From: Orlajensenia sp037404875
Lineage (GTDB): Bacteria; Actinomycetota; Actinomycetes; Actinomycetales; Microbacteriaceae
Assembly (NCBI RefSeq): GCF_037404875.1
Contig: NZ_JBBELO010000033.1
Coordinates: forward strand, 248,001-312,000
DNA: 64,000 nt
Direction of reading: 5' to 3'
Numbering within the stretch: the stretch's first letter is position 1; each line of letters starts with the position of its first letter. A program made the translations under genes and the position numbers. The notes beneath the pieces were generated by a model. That model did no database searches and was not told the DNA's origin. It saw only the letters and a program-made list of their open reading frames with translations. Below, piece by piece: positions 32,460 through 41,390 of this stretch.

Positions 32460-34251
32460 CGCCCCGTCGGGCGTTGCGGTGACGGAAGGGACACCCGAGC
32501 ACGACCCAGCGCGACCGGCGACGCGCGATGCCCGGCAGAGCCCGGCCACGGACGCCGCCTTCGCCCTGCTGCTCGCCTTCGCCGACCTCGGGGTGCGCGA
32601 TGTCGTGGTGAGCCCGGGTTCCCGGTCGCAGGCCCTCGCCCTCGCGGCGGCCCGGTTGCACGAGGCCGGCCGGATGCGCCTGCACGTGCGCATCGACGAG
32701 CGCGGCGGCGCCTTCTTCGCGCTCGGGGCGGCCCGCGAATCGGGCGTCCCGACGCTCGTGGTCACCACCTCGGGCACCGCCGTCGCGAACCTGCACCCCG
32801 CAGTGCTCGAAGCGCACCACTCCGGCATCCCCCTCATCGCGCTGACCGCGGACCGGCCGGAGGAACTGCGCGGCATCCGCGCGAACCAGACCACCCGCCA
32901 GCCGGGCATCTTCGGCACCGCGGTGCGACTCGGCATCGACGTGCCGGCGCCGACGGCCGGCGACGACAGCACCGCGGATGCGCGAGCGCTCGCCGAACGC
33001 GCCGTCTCCGGGGCGACCGACCCCCGCAATCCGGGACCCGTGCACCTGAACCTGCAGTACCGCGAGCCGTTGTCGTCGGCGGGCCCGACGCGGCCGCTTC
33101 CCGAGGCTGCATCGACGTCGCCTGAGGCGTCCCCGGAGCACTCGACGGCGAGCGCCGGGCGCCCGAGCGCCGCGGCGCGGGAACACGACGAGCCGCTGCT
33201 GCTCGCGCACGGCCCGCGCACCGTCGTCATCGCCGGGGCCGACGCCGGAGAGGACGCGGAGGCTCTGGCGCGCGAGGCGGACTGGCCCCTCATCGCCGAG
33301 GTCACGAGCGGCGCGCACTTCGGCCCCAACCTCGTCGTCGGTTACCGGGAACTGCTCGCTCACCCCGAGTTCGGGGGCGCGGTCGAGCGTGTCATCGTGT
33401 TCGGTCACCCGACCCTCAGCCGGGAGGTTCCCGCTCTCGTGCAGCGCGACGACGTCGATGCCGTCGTCGTCGCGCCGGCGGATGCCGAGCAGTACAACCC
33501 GGGCAGGCGCGTGCGCCGCTTCGTGCGGGCCGTGCGCGTGCACGAGGCGCAGCGCCCCGACGAGCGTCGCTGGACCCGTCGCTGGGTCATGACCAGCCGA
33601 GCCCTGCTCGACGAGGATTCGCCCGAGACGCCGATCCTCCCGATGAGCGGCGGCAGGCAGAACCGGCGCGCGTTCCTCGAGGCCGAGATGGCCGTCGTGC
33701 GCACTCCGGTCGATCGCCGCATGCTCGCCGCAGCGGTCTGGAACGCCACGTGGCCGCACGATCGCCTGGTCTTCGGAGCCAGCCGCATCATCCGCGAGGC
33801 CGACCGCAGCGTGCCCGGCAAGCGCATCCGGGCCGTCGCGAACCGGGGCCTCGCCGGCATCGACGGAACGATCGCCACGACGCTCGGCGTCGCCTCGGCC
33901 AGCCAGGCGGCCGGTGAACCGGGAACCACGCGCGCCCTCATCGGCGACGTGACGCTGCTGCACGACGCCGGCTCGCTGCACATCGCCCCGGGCGAGCCGC
34001 GTCCGCGGGTGCTCGTGGTCGTCGGAAACGACGGCGGCGGAACCATCTTCGACACCCTCGAGGTCGCAGCATCGGCGGATGCCGCATCCTTCGACCGCGT
34101 GCTGTACACGCCGCACACGGTCGACATCGCCGCCCTCGCGGCGGCCTACGGCTGGCAGTACCGGCGGGCGCAGACCCGCGGCGAGCTCAACGACGCCCTC
34201 ACCGCCCCCGTGACGGAGCCGACGATCCTCGAGGTGCCGCTCCCGCGCTGA
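32452..34251 (+). CDS. menD: SEPHCHC synthase (2-succinyl-5-enolpyruvyl-6-hydroxy-3-cyclohexene-1-carboxylate synthase)
   Basis: A 599-residue ThDP enzyme that joins isochorismate and 2-oxoglutarate. N-terminal motifs are VSPGSRSQALALAAA and RIDERGGAFFALGAARESGVPTLVVTTSGTAVANLHPAVLEAHHSGIPLIALTADRPEELRG, where the Glu in IDERG activates ThDP. The C-terminal ThDP-binding motif is ALIGDVTLLHDAGSL ending at VVVVGNDGGGTIFD. ATG 32452 overlaps the preceding stop by 8 nt; a GTG 27 nt later is possible. The middle domain has a Pro/Ala-rich insert. Confidence 0.95.
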   Translation: MPDAPSGVAVTEGTPEHDPARPATRDARQSPATDAAFALLLAFADLGVRDVVVSPGSRSQALALAAARLHEAGRMRLHVRIDERGGAFFALGAARESGVPTLVVTTSGTAVANLHPAVLEAHHSGIPLIALTADRPEELRGIRANQTTRQPGIFGTAVRLGIDVPAPTAGDDSTADARALAERAVSGATDPRNPGPVHLNLQYREPLSSAGPTRPLPEAASTSPEASPEHSTASAGRPSAAAREHDEPLLLAHGPRTVVIAGADAGEDAEALAREADWPLIAEVTSGAHFGPNLVVGYRELLAHPEFGGAVERVIVFGHPTLSREVPALVQRDDVDAVVVAPADAEQYNPGRRVRRFVRAVRVHEAQRPDERRWTRRWVMTSRALLDEDSPETPILPMSGGRQNRRAFLEAEMAVVRTPVDRRMLAAAVWNATWPHDRLVFGASRIIREADRSVPGKRIRAVANRGLAGIDGTIATTLGVASASQAAGEPGTTRALIGDVTLLHDAGSLHIAPGEPRPRVLVVVGNDGGGTIFDTLEVAASADAASFDRVLYTPHTVDIAALAAAYGWQYRRAQTRGELNDALTAPVTEPTILEVPLPR

Positions 34252-34319
34252 GCCCTCGCGGACGCCTCGCGGACGCCTCGAGGGTGCAGGATGGGGTGAT
34301 CACGAGCGAGGAGGCGTCT

Positions 34320-35180
34320 GTGGCGGGCATTGAGAGCTTCTGGAACGACGATCCGACGAACCTGCTGCGGGTGCAGCCGGGGTTCCGGCTGAGCGACGTG
34401 GATGCGTCGGCGACTCCCGGCATCGACATCTCCAAGCGCGACCAGACCAAGGCGCTCGTGGAGGGTGGCGACATCCTCGGCGAGCTGCAGGAGCAGCTGT
34501 TCGCGTCGGCGACGGTCGGCGGCGGGCAGAAGTCGATCCTGCTCGTGCTGCAGGCCATGGACACGGCCGGCAAGGGCGGTGCCGTGAAGCACGTGATGAG
34601 TTCCGCGAACCCGGCCGGGGTGCGCTATCACGGTTTCAAGGCGCCCACCGATGAGGAACGCAGGCACGACTTCCTCTGGCGGGTGCGCCCGCAACTCCCG
34701 GCACCGGGCTACATCGGCATCTTCGACCGTTCCCACTACGAAGACGTGCTGATCGCACGGGTGCACGAGATCGTCCCGCTCGAGGAGATCGACGCACGCT
34801 ACGACCTCATCAACGCCTTCGAGCGCGAGATCGTCGACGCCGGCACCACGATCGTGAAGGTGATGCTGCATATCTCGGCCGATGAGCAGCGCAAGCGGCT
34901 GCAGGACCGCCTCGACAAGCCGCGCAAGCAGTGGAAGTACAACCCCGGCGACGTGACGGAGCGCCTGCGCTGGAACGACTACCAGGACGCCTACCAGCGC
35001 GTCTTCGAGACGACCACGACCAACTGGGCGCCGTGGTACGTCGTTCCCGCGAACCACAAGCGCTACGCCCGGCTCGCCGTGCAGCACCTGCTCATCGACG
35101 CGCTCCGCAGTCTCGACCTCGAGTGGCCGACGCCCGACTACGACGTCCAGGTCGAGAAGGGCCGGCTCGCCGCGAGCTGA
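34320..35180 (+). CDS. Polyphosphate kinase 2 family protein
   Basis: A 286-residue single-domain PPK2 enzyme, which phosphorylates nucleotides with polyphosphate. Walker A is VLQAMDTAGKGGAVKHVM (about residues 76-93), Walker B is IGIFDRSHYEDVL, and the lid region carries KRLQDRLDKPRKQWKYNPGD. The QAMDTAGKGG form and the WNDYQDAYQRVFETTTTNWAPWYVVPANHKRYARLA end match the class common in Microbacteriaceae. GTG 34320 has GAGGAGG 5-6 nt upstream. Nucleotide preference (AMP, ADP or GDP) cannot be read from the sequence. Confidence 0.93.
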   Translation: MAGIESFWNDDPTNLLRVQPGFRLSDVDASATPGIDISKRDQTKALVEGGDILGELQEQLFASATVGGGQKSILLVLQAMDTAGKGGAVKHVMSSANPAGVRYHGFKAPTDEERRHDFLWRVRPQLPAPGYIGIFDRSHYEDVLIARVHEIVPLEEIDARYDLINAFEREIVDAGTTIVKVMLHISADEQRKRLQDRLDKPRKQWKYNPGDVTERLRWNDYQDAYQRVFETTTTNWAPWYVVPANHKRYARLAVQHLLIDALRSLDLEWPTPDYDVQVEKGRLAAS

Positions 35181-35205
35181 TCCCGCGATCGGTCGAGCAC
35201 GTGCC

Positions 35206-36429
35206 TCAGGCGAACGCCTCGACGACCGGGCGGAACTTGATGCGCGACTCCGTCAGTTCGGCCGCGGGTTCGGAACTCGCGACGATGCCGCAGCCGGCAT
35301 ACGCCCGCACCGTGTCATCGTCGGCGACCTGTGCGCACCGCAGGCCGATGGCCCATTCGCCGTCGCCGGCGCCGTTGATCCATCCGACGGGACCGGCGTA
35401 GCGTCCCCGGTCGAAGGGCTCGAGTTCGCGGATGATGGCGAGGGCGGCATCCGTCGGCGTTCCGGCGACCGCGGCGGTGGGATGCATCGCGGCGACCAGG
35501 TCGAGCGAGGTCGAGCCGTCGCCCAGCACGCCTTCGACATCGGTGGCGAGGTGCCAGAGGTTGGGCAGTTCCAGGGTGAAGGGATCGGAGTTCTGCAGCC
35601 GGCGGGTGTGCGGGCCGAGGGTTGCGAGCACGCTGCGCACGGCGAAGCCGTGCTCCTGCACGTTCTTGGGCGAGCCCGCCAGGGAGCGTGCCGCTTCGGC
35701 GTCGGAGAGCAGGTCGCGCCCGCGGGGAGTCGTTCCGGCGAGCACCCGCGCCGAGACCGTTCCCTTCTGCGAGCGCACGAGGGTCTCGGGGCTCGAGCCG
35801 AGGAAGCCGTCGACGGCGAAGGTCCAGCAGTCGGGGTAGCCCAGGGCGAGCTCCGCGAGCACCCGGCGCAGGTCGGCGCCGGCGGGCACGCGGCCGATCA
35901 GGTCGCGCGCGAGCACCACCTTCTCGGCCGCTCCGCCCCGGATGCGCTCGACGGCGGCCGCGACGGCGTCGCTGAAACCGGGTGCGGTCTGCTGCGCTGC
36001 CCGGAACGAGACCCGGTAGTCGCTTCCGAAGGCGTGCTCCACCGGATCAGGGGTCTGCTCATCGCCCACACGGATGCGGGTGAGCCACGACCTCGTCCCA
36101 CGGCGCCCGACGATCACCCGCGGAACGATGAGCACGCTGGTCGCCGAGGAGGCGTCGTCGAAGGCGAAGGTTCCGAAACCCACGAGACCCGTTCCGGGAA
36201 GGTCGACCGCGTCTTCGACCCGAGCGGCCGCGCTGATCTCGGCCCAGGCCGCTGCGGCATCCGTGAACCGCCGTGGGCCGCTGAATTCGAGGCGCACCGC
36301 CTCGCCGTAACCGGCGAATCCCTCGCCGCCGCGCATCCACACCAGCGGATGCCGCGGCTCGGTGAGGAACACGAGCGACCGCGGACCGGAGACGGCTGTG
36401 GTCTCGACGCGCAGTGCCGGGCTGGTCAC
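35206..36429 (-). CDS. menF: Isochorismate synthase
   Basis: A 407-residue chorismate-utilising enzyme. The fold is recognisable from AAEKVVLARDLIGRVPAGADLRRVLAELALGYPDCWTFAVDGFLGSSPETLVRSQKGTVSARVLAGTTPRG, NVQEHGFAVRS, LWHLATDVEG and AMHPTAAVAGTP, then FDRGRYAGPVGWINGAGDGEWAIGLRCAQV. A Lys in EKVVLARD is the base expected of isochorismate synthases. It supplies MenD. The GTG start lies 6 nt after a TAGGCT box. It may alternatively feed a siderophore or salicylate pathway, but its place in the men cluster favours menaquinone. Confidence 0.92.
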   Translation of the reverse strand: MTSPALRVETTAVSGPRSLVFLTEPRHPLVWMRGGEGFAGYGEAVRLEFSGPRRFTDAAAAWAEISAAARVEDAVDLPGTGLVGFGTFAFDDASSATSVLIVPRVIVGRRGTRSWLTRIRVGDEQTPDPVEHAFGSDYRVSFRAAQQTAPGFSDAVAAAVERIRGGAAEKVVLARDLIGRVPAGADLRRVLAELALGYPDCWTFAVDGFLGSSPETLVRSQKGTVSARVLAGTTPRGRDLLSDAEAARSLAGSPKNVQEHGFAVRSVLATLGPHTRRLQNSDPFTLELPNLWHLATDVEGVLGDGSTSLDLVAAMHPTAAVAGTPTDAALAIIRELEPFDRGRYAGPVGWINGAGDGEWAIGLRCAQVADDDTVRAYAGCGIVASSEPAAELTESRIKFRPVVEAFA

Positions 36430-36435
36430 CGAACC

Positions 36436-36441
36436 AGCCTA
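36436..36441 (-). promoter_or_regulatory. Leaderless -10 box of menF (TAGGCT)
   Basis: TAGGCT on the minus strand ends 6 nt before the GTG start of menF. Confidence 0.55.
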
Positions 36442-36485
36442 CGCTGGCGCGCAGCGCGGCCGGTCGGCAGGGGGATGCAGCGGGA

Positions 36486-36767
36486 TCAGCGGGTGATCTC
36501 GACGCCGCGCCAGAAGGCGACGTAACCGGTGATCTGTTTCGCTGCGGAGAGGGGCGTCGGGTAGACCCAGGCGGCGTCGGGATTGCGCTCGCCGTCGACC
36601 TCGACGTGGTAGTAGCTCGCCGTGCCCTTCCACGGGCACACCGAGTGACGCTGGCTGTCGCTGAAGTACTCGCGGTTCAGGGCGTTCGGAGGAAAGTACT
36701 GGTTGCCCTCGATCTCGATGGTCTCGTCGGACTCGGCGAGCACCGTTCCGTTCCAGATGGCCTTCAT
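36486..36767 (-). CDS. DUF427 domain protein
   Basis: A 93-residue protein that matches DUF427 end to end: MKAIWNGTVLAESDETIEIEGNQYFPP, then SVCPWKGTASYYHVEVDGERNPDAAWVYP and ITGYVAFWRGVEI. The function of the family is unknown, although members adopt a small beta-barrel fold. ATG 36767 follows GAAGGAGAG at a good distance. It is divergent from menG and may be a separate transcript. Confidence 0.9.
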   Translation of the reverse strand: MKAIWNGTVLAESDETIEIEGNQYFPPNALNREYFSDSQRHSVCPWKGTASYYHVEVDGERNPDAAWVYPTPLSAAKQITGYVAFWRGVEITR

Positions 36768-36910
36768 GTCTCTCCTTCTCCCGTCGCACGCGCGGCCCTT
36801 CGAGGGGCGCATGCAGGGCGGCGGAAGGGGGAGTCCGCCGCCTGCACTCGAGACAACGGACGGATGCCTGCCGCCATTCCCGGTCTCAGGGCTCTCACCG
36901 GCGCCGCACC

Positions 36911-36916
36911 TAGAAT
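36911..36916 (+). promoter_or_regulatory. Leaderless -10 box of menG (TAGAAT)
   Basis: TAGAAT, a 5/6 match to TATAAT, ends 7 nt before ATG 36924. Confidence 0.6.
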
Positions 36917-36923
36917 CGAGAGC

Positions 36924-37631
36924 ATGACGCGAGCCGATCTGAACAAGCAGCCCGAGAGCGTGGCGGCGATGTTCGACGAGGTCGCCGCCCAGTACGACCG
37001 CACCAACACCGTGCTGTCCGTTGGCAACGCCGCCCTGTGGCGGGCGGCCACGACGAAGGCCGTCGCACCCAAGCAGGGCGAGGCCATCCTCGACGTCGCC
37101 GCCGGCACCGGAACCTCGAGCGCCTCGCTCGCGCGCTCCGGCGCATCCGTCGTCGCCGCCGACTTCTCGCCCGGAATGCTCGAGGTGGGCAGGAGGCGCC
37201 AGGCCGGTGTCCCCAACATCGTCTTCCTGCAGGCGGATGCGACGGCACTGCCCTTCGACGACGACCACTTCGACGCCGTGACCATCTCGTTCGGGCTGCG
37301 AAACGTGGTCGAGCCGCAGAAGGCGCTCAGTGAGTTCTTCCGGGTGCTGAAGCCCGGCGGCCGTGTGGTGATCTGCGAGTTCTCCACCCCGCCGAACGGC
37401 CTCGTACGCACCGGCTACTCCGTCTACCAGCGCTACGTGATGCCGCCGCTCGTGCGGCTCTCGAGCTCCAACGATGCGGCCTACGAGTACCTCAACGACT
37501 CCATCAACGCCTGGCCCGATCAGCCGAAGCTCGCCGCCTGGCTGCGCGAAGCCGGGTTCATCGACGTCGCCTGGCGCAACCTCACGGCGGGTGTTGTTGC
37601 CCTGCACCGTGGCGTCAAGCCGACGGCCTGA
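36924..37631 (+). CDS. menG: Demethylmenaquinone methyltransferase
   Basis: A 235-residue SAM-dependent methyltransferase that makes menaquinone from demethylmenaquinone. SAM motif I is ILDVAAGTGTSSASLA; the UbiE/MenG pattern continues with QADATALPFDDDHFDAVTISFGLRNVVEPQKALSEFFRVLKPGGRVVICEFSTPP and the end signature RNLTAGVVALHRGVKP. It starts with FDEVAAQYDRTN, another UbiE signature. Predicted to be leaderless. The polyprenyl synthase follows after 41 nt. Confidence 0.95.
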   Translation: MTRADLNKQPESVAAMFDEVAAQYDRTNTVLSVGNAALWRAATTKAVAPKQGEAILDVAAGTGTSSASLARSGASVVAADFSPGMLEVGRRRQAGVPNIVFLQADATALPFDDDHFDAVTISFGLRNVVEPQKALSEFFRVLKPGGRVVICEFSTPPNGLVRTGYSVYQRYVMPPLVRLSSSNDAAYEYLNDSINAWPDQPKLAAWLREAGFIDVAWRNLTAGVVALHRGVKPTA

Positions 37632-37660
37632 GACCGGAATGCCCGACATGTCGCACTGGG

Positions 37661-37666
37661 TAGGCT
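37661..37666 (+). promoter_or_regulatory. Leaderless -10 box (TAGGCT)
   Basis: TAGGCT ends 6 nt before GTG 37673. The 6 nt between include AGAGGA, so a leadered start with ribosome binding is not excluded. Confidence 0.45.
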
Positions 37667-37672
37667 AGAGGA

Positions 37673-38734
37673 GTGAATTCTCCGGCCGTCCGGCGCAGCC
37701 ATGCCCTCGCAGACCAGCTGGGCCTCGGCGACCGTCTGCGCGCGACTCCGGCCGATCGCGACTTCGCCCGTGCCGTCGAAGCCGGCCTCGACGAGGTCGA
37801 GGTGCAGCTGCTGAAGCAGGTGGAGTTCGCCGACGAGATCGCCGATGTCACCACCCGCTACCTGTTGAACGCCGGCGGCAAGCGCGTGCGCCCCATGCTC
37901 ACCCTCCTCACCTCGCACCTCGGCGACGGCATCACCGACGACGTGATCACGGCGGCGACGGCCATCGAGGTCACCCATCTTGCGAGCCTCTACCACGACG
38001 ACGTGATGGACGATGCCGACAAGCGTCGCGGGGTTCCCAGCGCCCAGACCGTCTGGGGCAACTCCGTCGCCATCCTCGCGGGCGACCTGCTCTTCGCGCG
38101 CGCCAGCCAGCTGATGGCAGGCCTGGGCGAGGGCGCGATCCGCCTGCAGGCGGCCACCTTCGAACGCCTCGTGCTCGGACAGTTGCACGAGACGAACGGC
38201 CCCAAGGCCGGTGATGACCAGGTCGCGCATTACATCCAGGTGCTGGCCGACAAGACGGGCTCCCTCATCGCCGCTGCCGCGCAGTCCGGCGTGATCTTCT
38301 CGAACGCCCCCGCCGAGTACGAGGAGCCGATCGTCGCCTACGGCGAGCGCATCGGCATCGCCTTCCAGCTCATCGACGACGTGATCGACCTCTCGCCGCA
38401 GCCGCGCAAGACCGGCAAGGTTCCCGGAACAGACCTGCGCGCCGGCGTCGTCACGCTTCCCCTGCTTCGGCTGCGGGAGCGCGCCGAGACCGACGCGGCA
38501 TCCGCACGGCTGCTCGAGCGCCTCGAGGCCGAGGTGATCGGCGTCGAGACCCCCAGCGACACCGCCGACGTGCTGATCGCCGAGCTTCGCGACCACCCGG
38601 TGACCGCCGCGACACGCGACGAGGCGCACGCCTGGGCGCGCCACGCGGTCGACGCCCTCGCCGTGCTTCCCGACGGCCAGGTGGTCAAGGCCCTCACCCG
38701 TTTCGCCGACTCGATCGTCGAGCGCAGCAGTTAG
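37673..38734 (+). CDS. Long-chain polyprenyl diphosphate synthase
   Basis: A 353-residue trans-prenyltransferase. The first Asp-rich motif is LASLYHDDVMDDADKRRG and the second FQLIDDVIDLSPQP; upstream is LLNAGGKRVRPMLTLL, which binds IPP. It should make the polyprenyl tail for MenA; the chain length (for example octa- or nonaprenyl) depends on residues before the first motif and cannot be firmly read. The small residues before DDVMDD (EVTHLASLYH) favour a long product. Position between menG and fprA supports a menaquinone role. Confidence 0.93.
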   Translation: MNSPAVRRSHALADQLGLGDRLRATPADRDFARAVEAGLDEVEVQLLKQVEFADEIADVTTRYLLNAGGKRVRPMLTLLTSHLGDGITDDVITAATAIEVTHLASLYHDDVMDDADKRRGVPSAQTVWGNSVAILAGDLLFARASQLMAGLGEGAIRLQAATFERLVLGQLHETNGPKAGDDQVAHYIQVLADKTGSLIAAAAQSGVIFSNAPAEYEEPIVAYGERIGIAFQLIDDVIDLSPQPRKTGKVPGTDLRAGVVTLPLLRLRERAETDAASARLLERLEAEVIGVETPSDTADVLIAELRDHPVTAATRDEAHAWARHAVDALAVLPDGQVVKALTRFADSIVERSS

Positions 38735-38753
38735 CCCCGACAGAAGGAACCCG

Positions 38754-40121
38754 ATGACAAAGCTCCGCCTGGCGATCATCGGTGCCGGCCCGGCCGGCAT
38801 CTATGCCGCCGACATCCTGCTCAAAGCCGAGCGGAACTTCGACGTCTCGATCGACCTGTTCGACCACCTGCCCGCGCCCTATGGACTCGTGCGCTACGGC
38901 GTCGCTCCCGACCACCCGCGCATCAAGGGCATCATCACCGCGCTGCGCGAGGTGCTCGATCGCGGCGACATCCGCATCTTCGGCAACGTGCGCTTCGGCG
39001 AGGACATCACGCTCGATGACCTGAAGAAGCACTACAACGCCGTCATCTTCGCGACCGGTGCCGTGAAGGATGCCGACCTCGCCATTCCGGGCATCGGCCT
39101 GGAGGGTTCCTACGGCGCGGCCGACTTCGTCAGCTGGTACGACGGCCACCCCGACTACCCGCGCGAGTGGCCGCTCGAGGCCGAGTCGGTCGCCGTGATC
39201 GGCAACGGCAACGTGGCGCTCGACGTCGCTCGCATCCTCGCCAAGCACGCCGACGACCTGCTGCCCACCGAGATTCCGGCGAACGTCTACGAGGGCCTCA
39301 AGGCCTCTCCCGTGACCGACGTGCACGTCTTCGGGCGCCGCGGACCCACCTCGGTCAAGTTCACGCCGCTCGAGCTGCGGGAGCTCGGCGAACTGCGCGA
39401 CGTCGACATGATCGTCTACGACGAGGACTTCGACTACGACGACGCCGCACGCGCAGCCGTTGCGGGCAACAAGCAGGTCTTCGTGATCGACAAGGTTCTG
39501 CAGCAGTGGCGTCAGCGCGAGGTGGGCGCAGCATCCCGCCGCCTGCACCTGCACTTCTTCGCCAAGCCGATCTCGGTGCTGGATGACGGCAGCGGTCACG
39601 TCGGCGCCATCAGCTACGAGCGCACGAAGCCCGACGGCGAGGGCGGGGTCGTCGGCACCGGCGAGCTGCGCCGCGTTCCCGTGCAGGCCGTGTACCGCGC
39701 GGTGGGCTACTTCGGCTCGCCGCTGCCCGGCATCCCGTTCGACAAGAAGTTCGGCGTGATCCCGAATCACGAGGGCCAGGTGCTCATCCGCGACAAGACG
39801 AGCGGGGAGTTCCGGCAGATGTACGGCGTCTATGCCACCGGGTGGATCAAGCGCGGGCCGGTGGGCCTGATCGGGCACACCAAGTCGGATGCGATGGAGA
39901 CCGTGCGGCACCTCATCAACGACCTCGGCAACTGGTGGCAGCCCGAGTCGCCGTCGGAGCAGAGCGTGGTCGACCTGCTCGATTCCCGCGGCATCGCCTA
40001 CACCGACCTCGACGGCTGGCACAACCTCGACCAGCACGAGCAGCGCCTCGGTGCCGACGAGGGCCGGACGCGCATCAAGGTCGTTCCGCGCGAGGACATG
40101 GTCGCCATCTCCCGCGCCTGA
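38754..40121 (+). CDS. fprA: Ferredoxin-NADP+ reductase
   Basis: A 455-residue flavoprotein of the adrenodoxin-reductase type. The FAD motif is AIIGAGPAGIYAADILL at the N-terminus, APYGLVRYGVAPDHPRIKG follows, and the NADP motif is VAVIGNGNVALDVARIL. The end GVYATGWIKRGPVGLIGHTKSDAMETVRHL is diagnostic for FprA. It transfers electrons between NADPH and ferredoxin, typically feeding cytochrome P450s or other ferredoxin-dependent enzymes. ATG 38754 follows GAAGGA. Confidence 0.95.
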   Translation: MTKLRLAIIGAGPAGIYAADILLKAERNFDVSIDLFDHLPAPYGLVRYGVAPDHPRIKGIITALREVLDRGDIRIFGNVRFGEDITLDDLKKHYNAVIFATGAVKDADLAIPGIGLEGSYGAADFVSWYDGHPDYPREWPLEAESVAVIGNGNVALDVARILAKHADDLLPTEIPANVYEGLKASPVTDVHVFGRRGPTSVKFTPLELRELGELRDVDMIVYDEDFDYDDAARAAVAGNKQVFVIDKVLQQWRQREVGAASRRLHLHFFAKPISVLDDGSGHVGAISYERTKPDGEGGVVGTGELRRVPVQAVYRAVGYFGSPLPGIPFDKKFGVIPNHEGQVLIRDKTSGEFRQMYGVYATGWIKRGPVGLIGHTKSDAMETVRHLINDLGNWWQPESPSEQSVVDLLDSRGIAYTDLDGWHNLDQHEQRLGADEGRTRIKVVPREDMVAISRA

Positions 40122-40186
40122 GCTCGCCTCGTGGTGCTGCGACGGCACCGACGGCCGGGTTTCCTCCGCGGAATGGGCGGACGTCA

Positions 40187-40192
40187 TACGCT
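40187..40192 (+). promoter_or_regulatory. Leaderless -10 box (TACGCT)
   Basis: TACGCT ends 6 nt before GTG 40199. Confidence 0.45.
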
Positions 40193-40198
40193 GATCGG

Positions 40199-41194
40199 GT
40201 GACGCGAGCCGAGGACTGGAAGCCCGACATCCTCGGCCGCGGTTTTCAGCAGTGCACCCTGCAGCTGGAGCCCGACCATGAGGGTGAGGTCGTCGCCACG
40301 CTCGTGCGGCACCACGAGCCGCTCGCCGACCCGTTCCGTCGCGGGGCCGCCGCCGGCCTCGACGTGCTCTACGTGCACGGATGGTCGGACTACTTCTTCC
40401 AGCGCCACCTCGCGGAGTTCTGGACGGGACAGGGCGCCCACTTCTACGCGCTCGACCTGCGCAAGTACGGTCGGAGCCTGCGGCCGCACCAGACGCCGGG
40501 CTTCACGCGCGACCTGCGCACATACGACGAAGACATCGAGGCCGCGCTGGATCGCATCGAGCACGGCAAGACAGACCTGCTGAGCGAGCGCCCACTCGTG
40601 CTCATGGGCCACTCCACCGGCGGGCTCGTGCTCAGCCTGTGGGCGGCGCACCATCCCGTGCGCACCGCCGCCGTCGTGCTCAACAGTCCGTGGCTCGAGT
40701 TCCAGGCGCACGCCATCGCCCGGGAGGCGATCGCTCCGATCGAGCGGGTGCGGGCGCAGTTCGATCCGCTGGGCGCGCATCCCAAGGTCGACCTCGGCTT
40801 CTACACGCGCTCGGTGTCACGGGCGCTCGGCGGTGAGTGGGACTACGACTCCACCTGGCGGCCCGAGCGCGGCTTCGCCACGCATCCGGCCTGGCTGTCG
40901 GCCATCTTCGCCGGACAGGCCGAGGTGGCCGCCGGCCTGGCCATCACCGCGCCGGTGCTCACGCTGCTCTCGAGCCGATCGACCCTCTCACCACGTTGGT
41001 CGCCCGCGATGATGACGAGCGACGTCGTTCTCGACGTCGACGACATCGCCCGCGCCGCGCTGAGACTCGGGTCGACGGTGACCGTCGCGCGCATCGACGG
41101 CGCCCTGCACGACGTGACCCTCTCGGCGCCCGGACCCCGGGAGGCAGCCTTCCAGGCCGTGACGCGCTGGCTGCGGGGGTACCGGCCGGGCTGA
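40199..41194 (+). CDS. Alpha/beta hydrolase (serine aminopeptidase / monoglyceride-lipase-like)
   Basis: A 331-residue alpha/beta hydrolase. The oxyanion-region strand is VLYVHGWSDYFFQRHLAEFW, the nucleophile elbow is LMGHSTGGLVLSLWAAHHP with Ser139, and a late His lies in GALHDVTLSAPG. This fits the Hydrolase_4 group that includes monoglyceride lipases and lysophospholipases. It sits next to the men cluster, where menH is missing, but its motifs do not look like MenH, so the two should not be equated. No signal peptide is present. Confidence 0.85.
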   Translation: MTRAEDWKPDILGRGFQQCTLQLEPDHEGEVVATLVRHHEPLADPFRRGAAAGLDVLYVHGWSDYFFQRHLAEFWTGQGAHFYALDLRKYGRSLRPHQTPGFTRDLRTYDEDIEAALDRIEHGKTDLLSERPLVLMGHSTGGLVLSLWAAHHPVRTAAVVLNSPWLEFQAHAIAREAIAPIERVRAQFDPLGAHPKVDLGFYTRSVSRALGGEWDYDSTWRPERGFATHPAWLSAIFAGQAEVAAGLAITAPVLTLLSSRSTLSPRWSPAMMTSDVVLDVDDIARAALRLGSTVTVARIDGALHDVTLSAPGPREAAFQAVTRWLRGYRPG

Positions 41195-41208
41195 TGCCGC
41201 CCTGCCCG

Positions 41209-41390
41209 GCGGCGAAATGCAGGATCAGCGGCGCAGCATCCGCTCCACGGCTCTGCTGTGCCGCTCATCCTGCGTTTGTGCGTCCGGCGGCGGCGGCGCG
41301 ACCCAGCGGCGAAACGCAGGATGAGCGGCTCAGCATCCGCTCTGCAGCCCCGCTGTGCGGCTGGTCCTGCGTTTGTGCGCCCGGCGGCGG
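41209..41390. repeat. Two tandem 84-bp palindromic units (CGCAGGATGAGCGG family)
   Basis: Unit 1 (41209-41292) and unit 2 (41307-41390) share most of their sequence with a 98-bp period. Each starts GCGAAAYGCAGGAT and ends TCCTGCGTTTGTGCG, and the arms pair into an 18-bp stem around a variable centre containing AGCATCCGCT. The arms also match the inverted repeat at 30491-30545. The array lies exactly between the convergent hydrolase and NUDIX genes, ending at the NUDIX stop. Confidence 0.8.

Noticed and set aside
34261..34296. Direct repeat GCGGACGCCTC x2 upstream of ppk2
   Set aside because: Short and within a GC-rich spacer; no clear role or further copies.
40199..41194. menH
   Set aside because: Position near the men genes is suggestive, but the sequence resembles serine aminopeptidase/lipase-like hydrolases and shows no MenH-specific residues.
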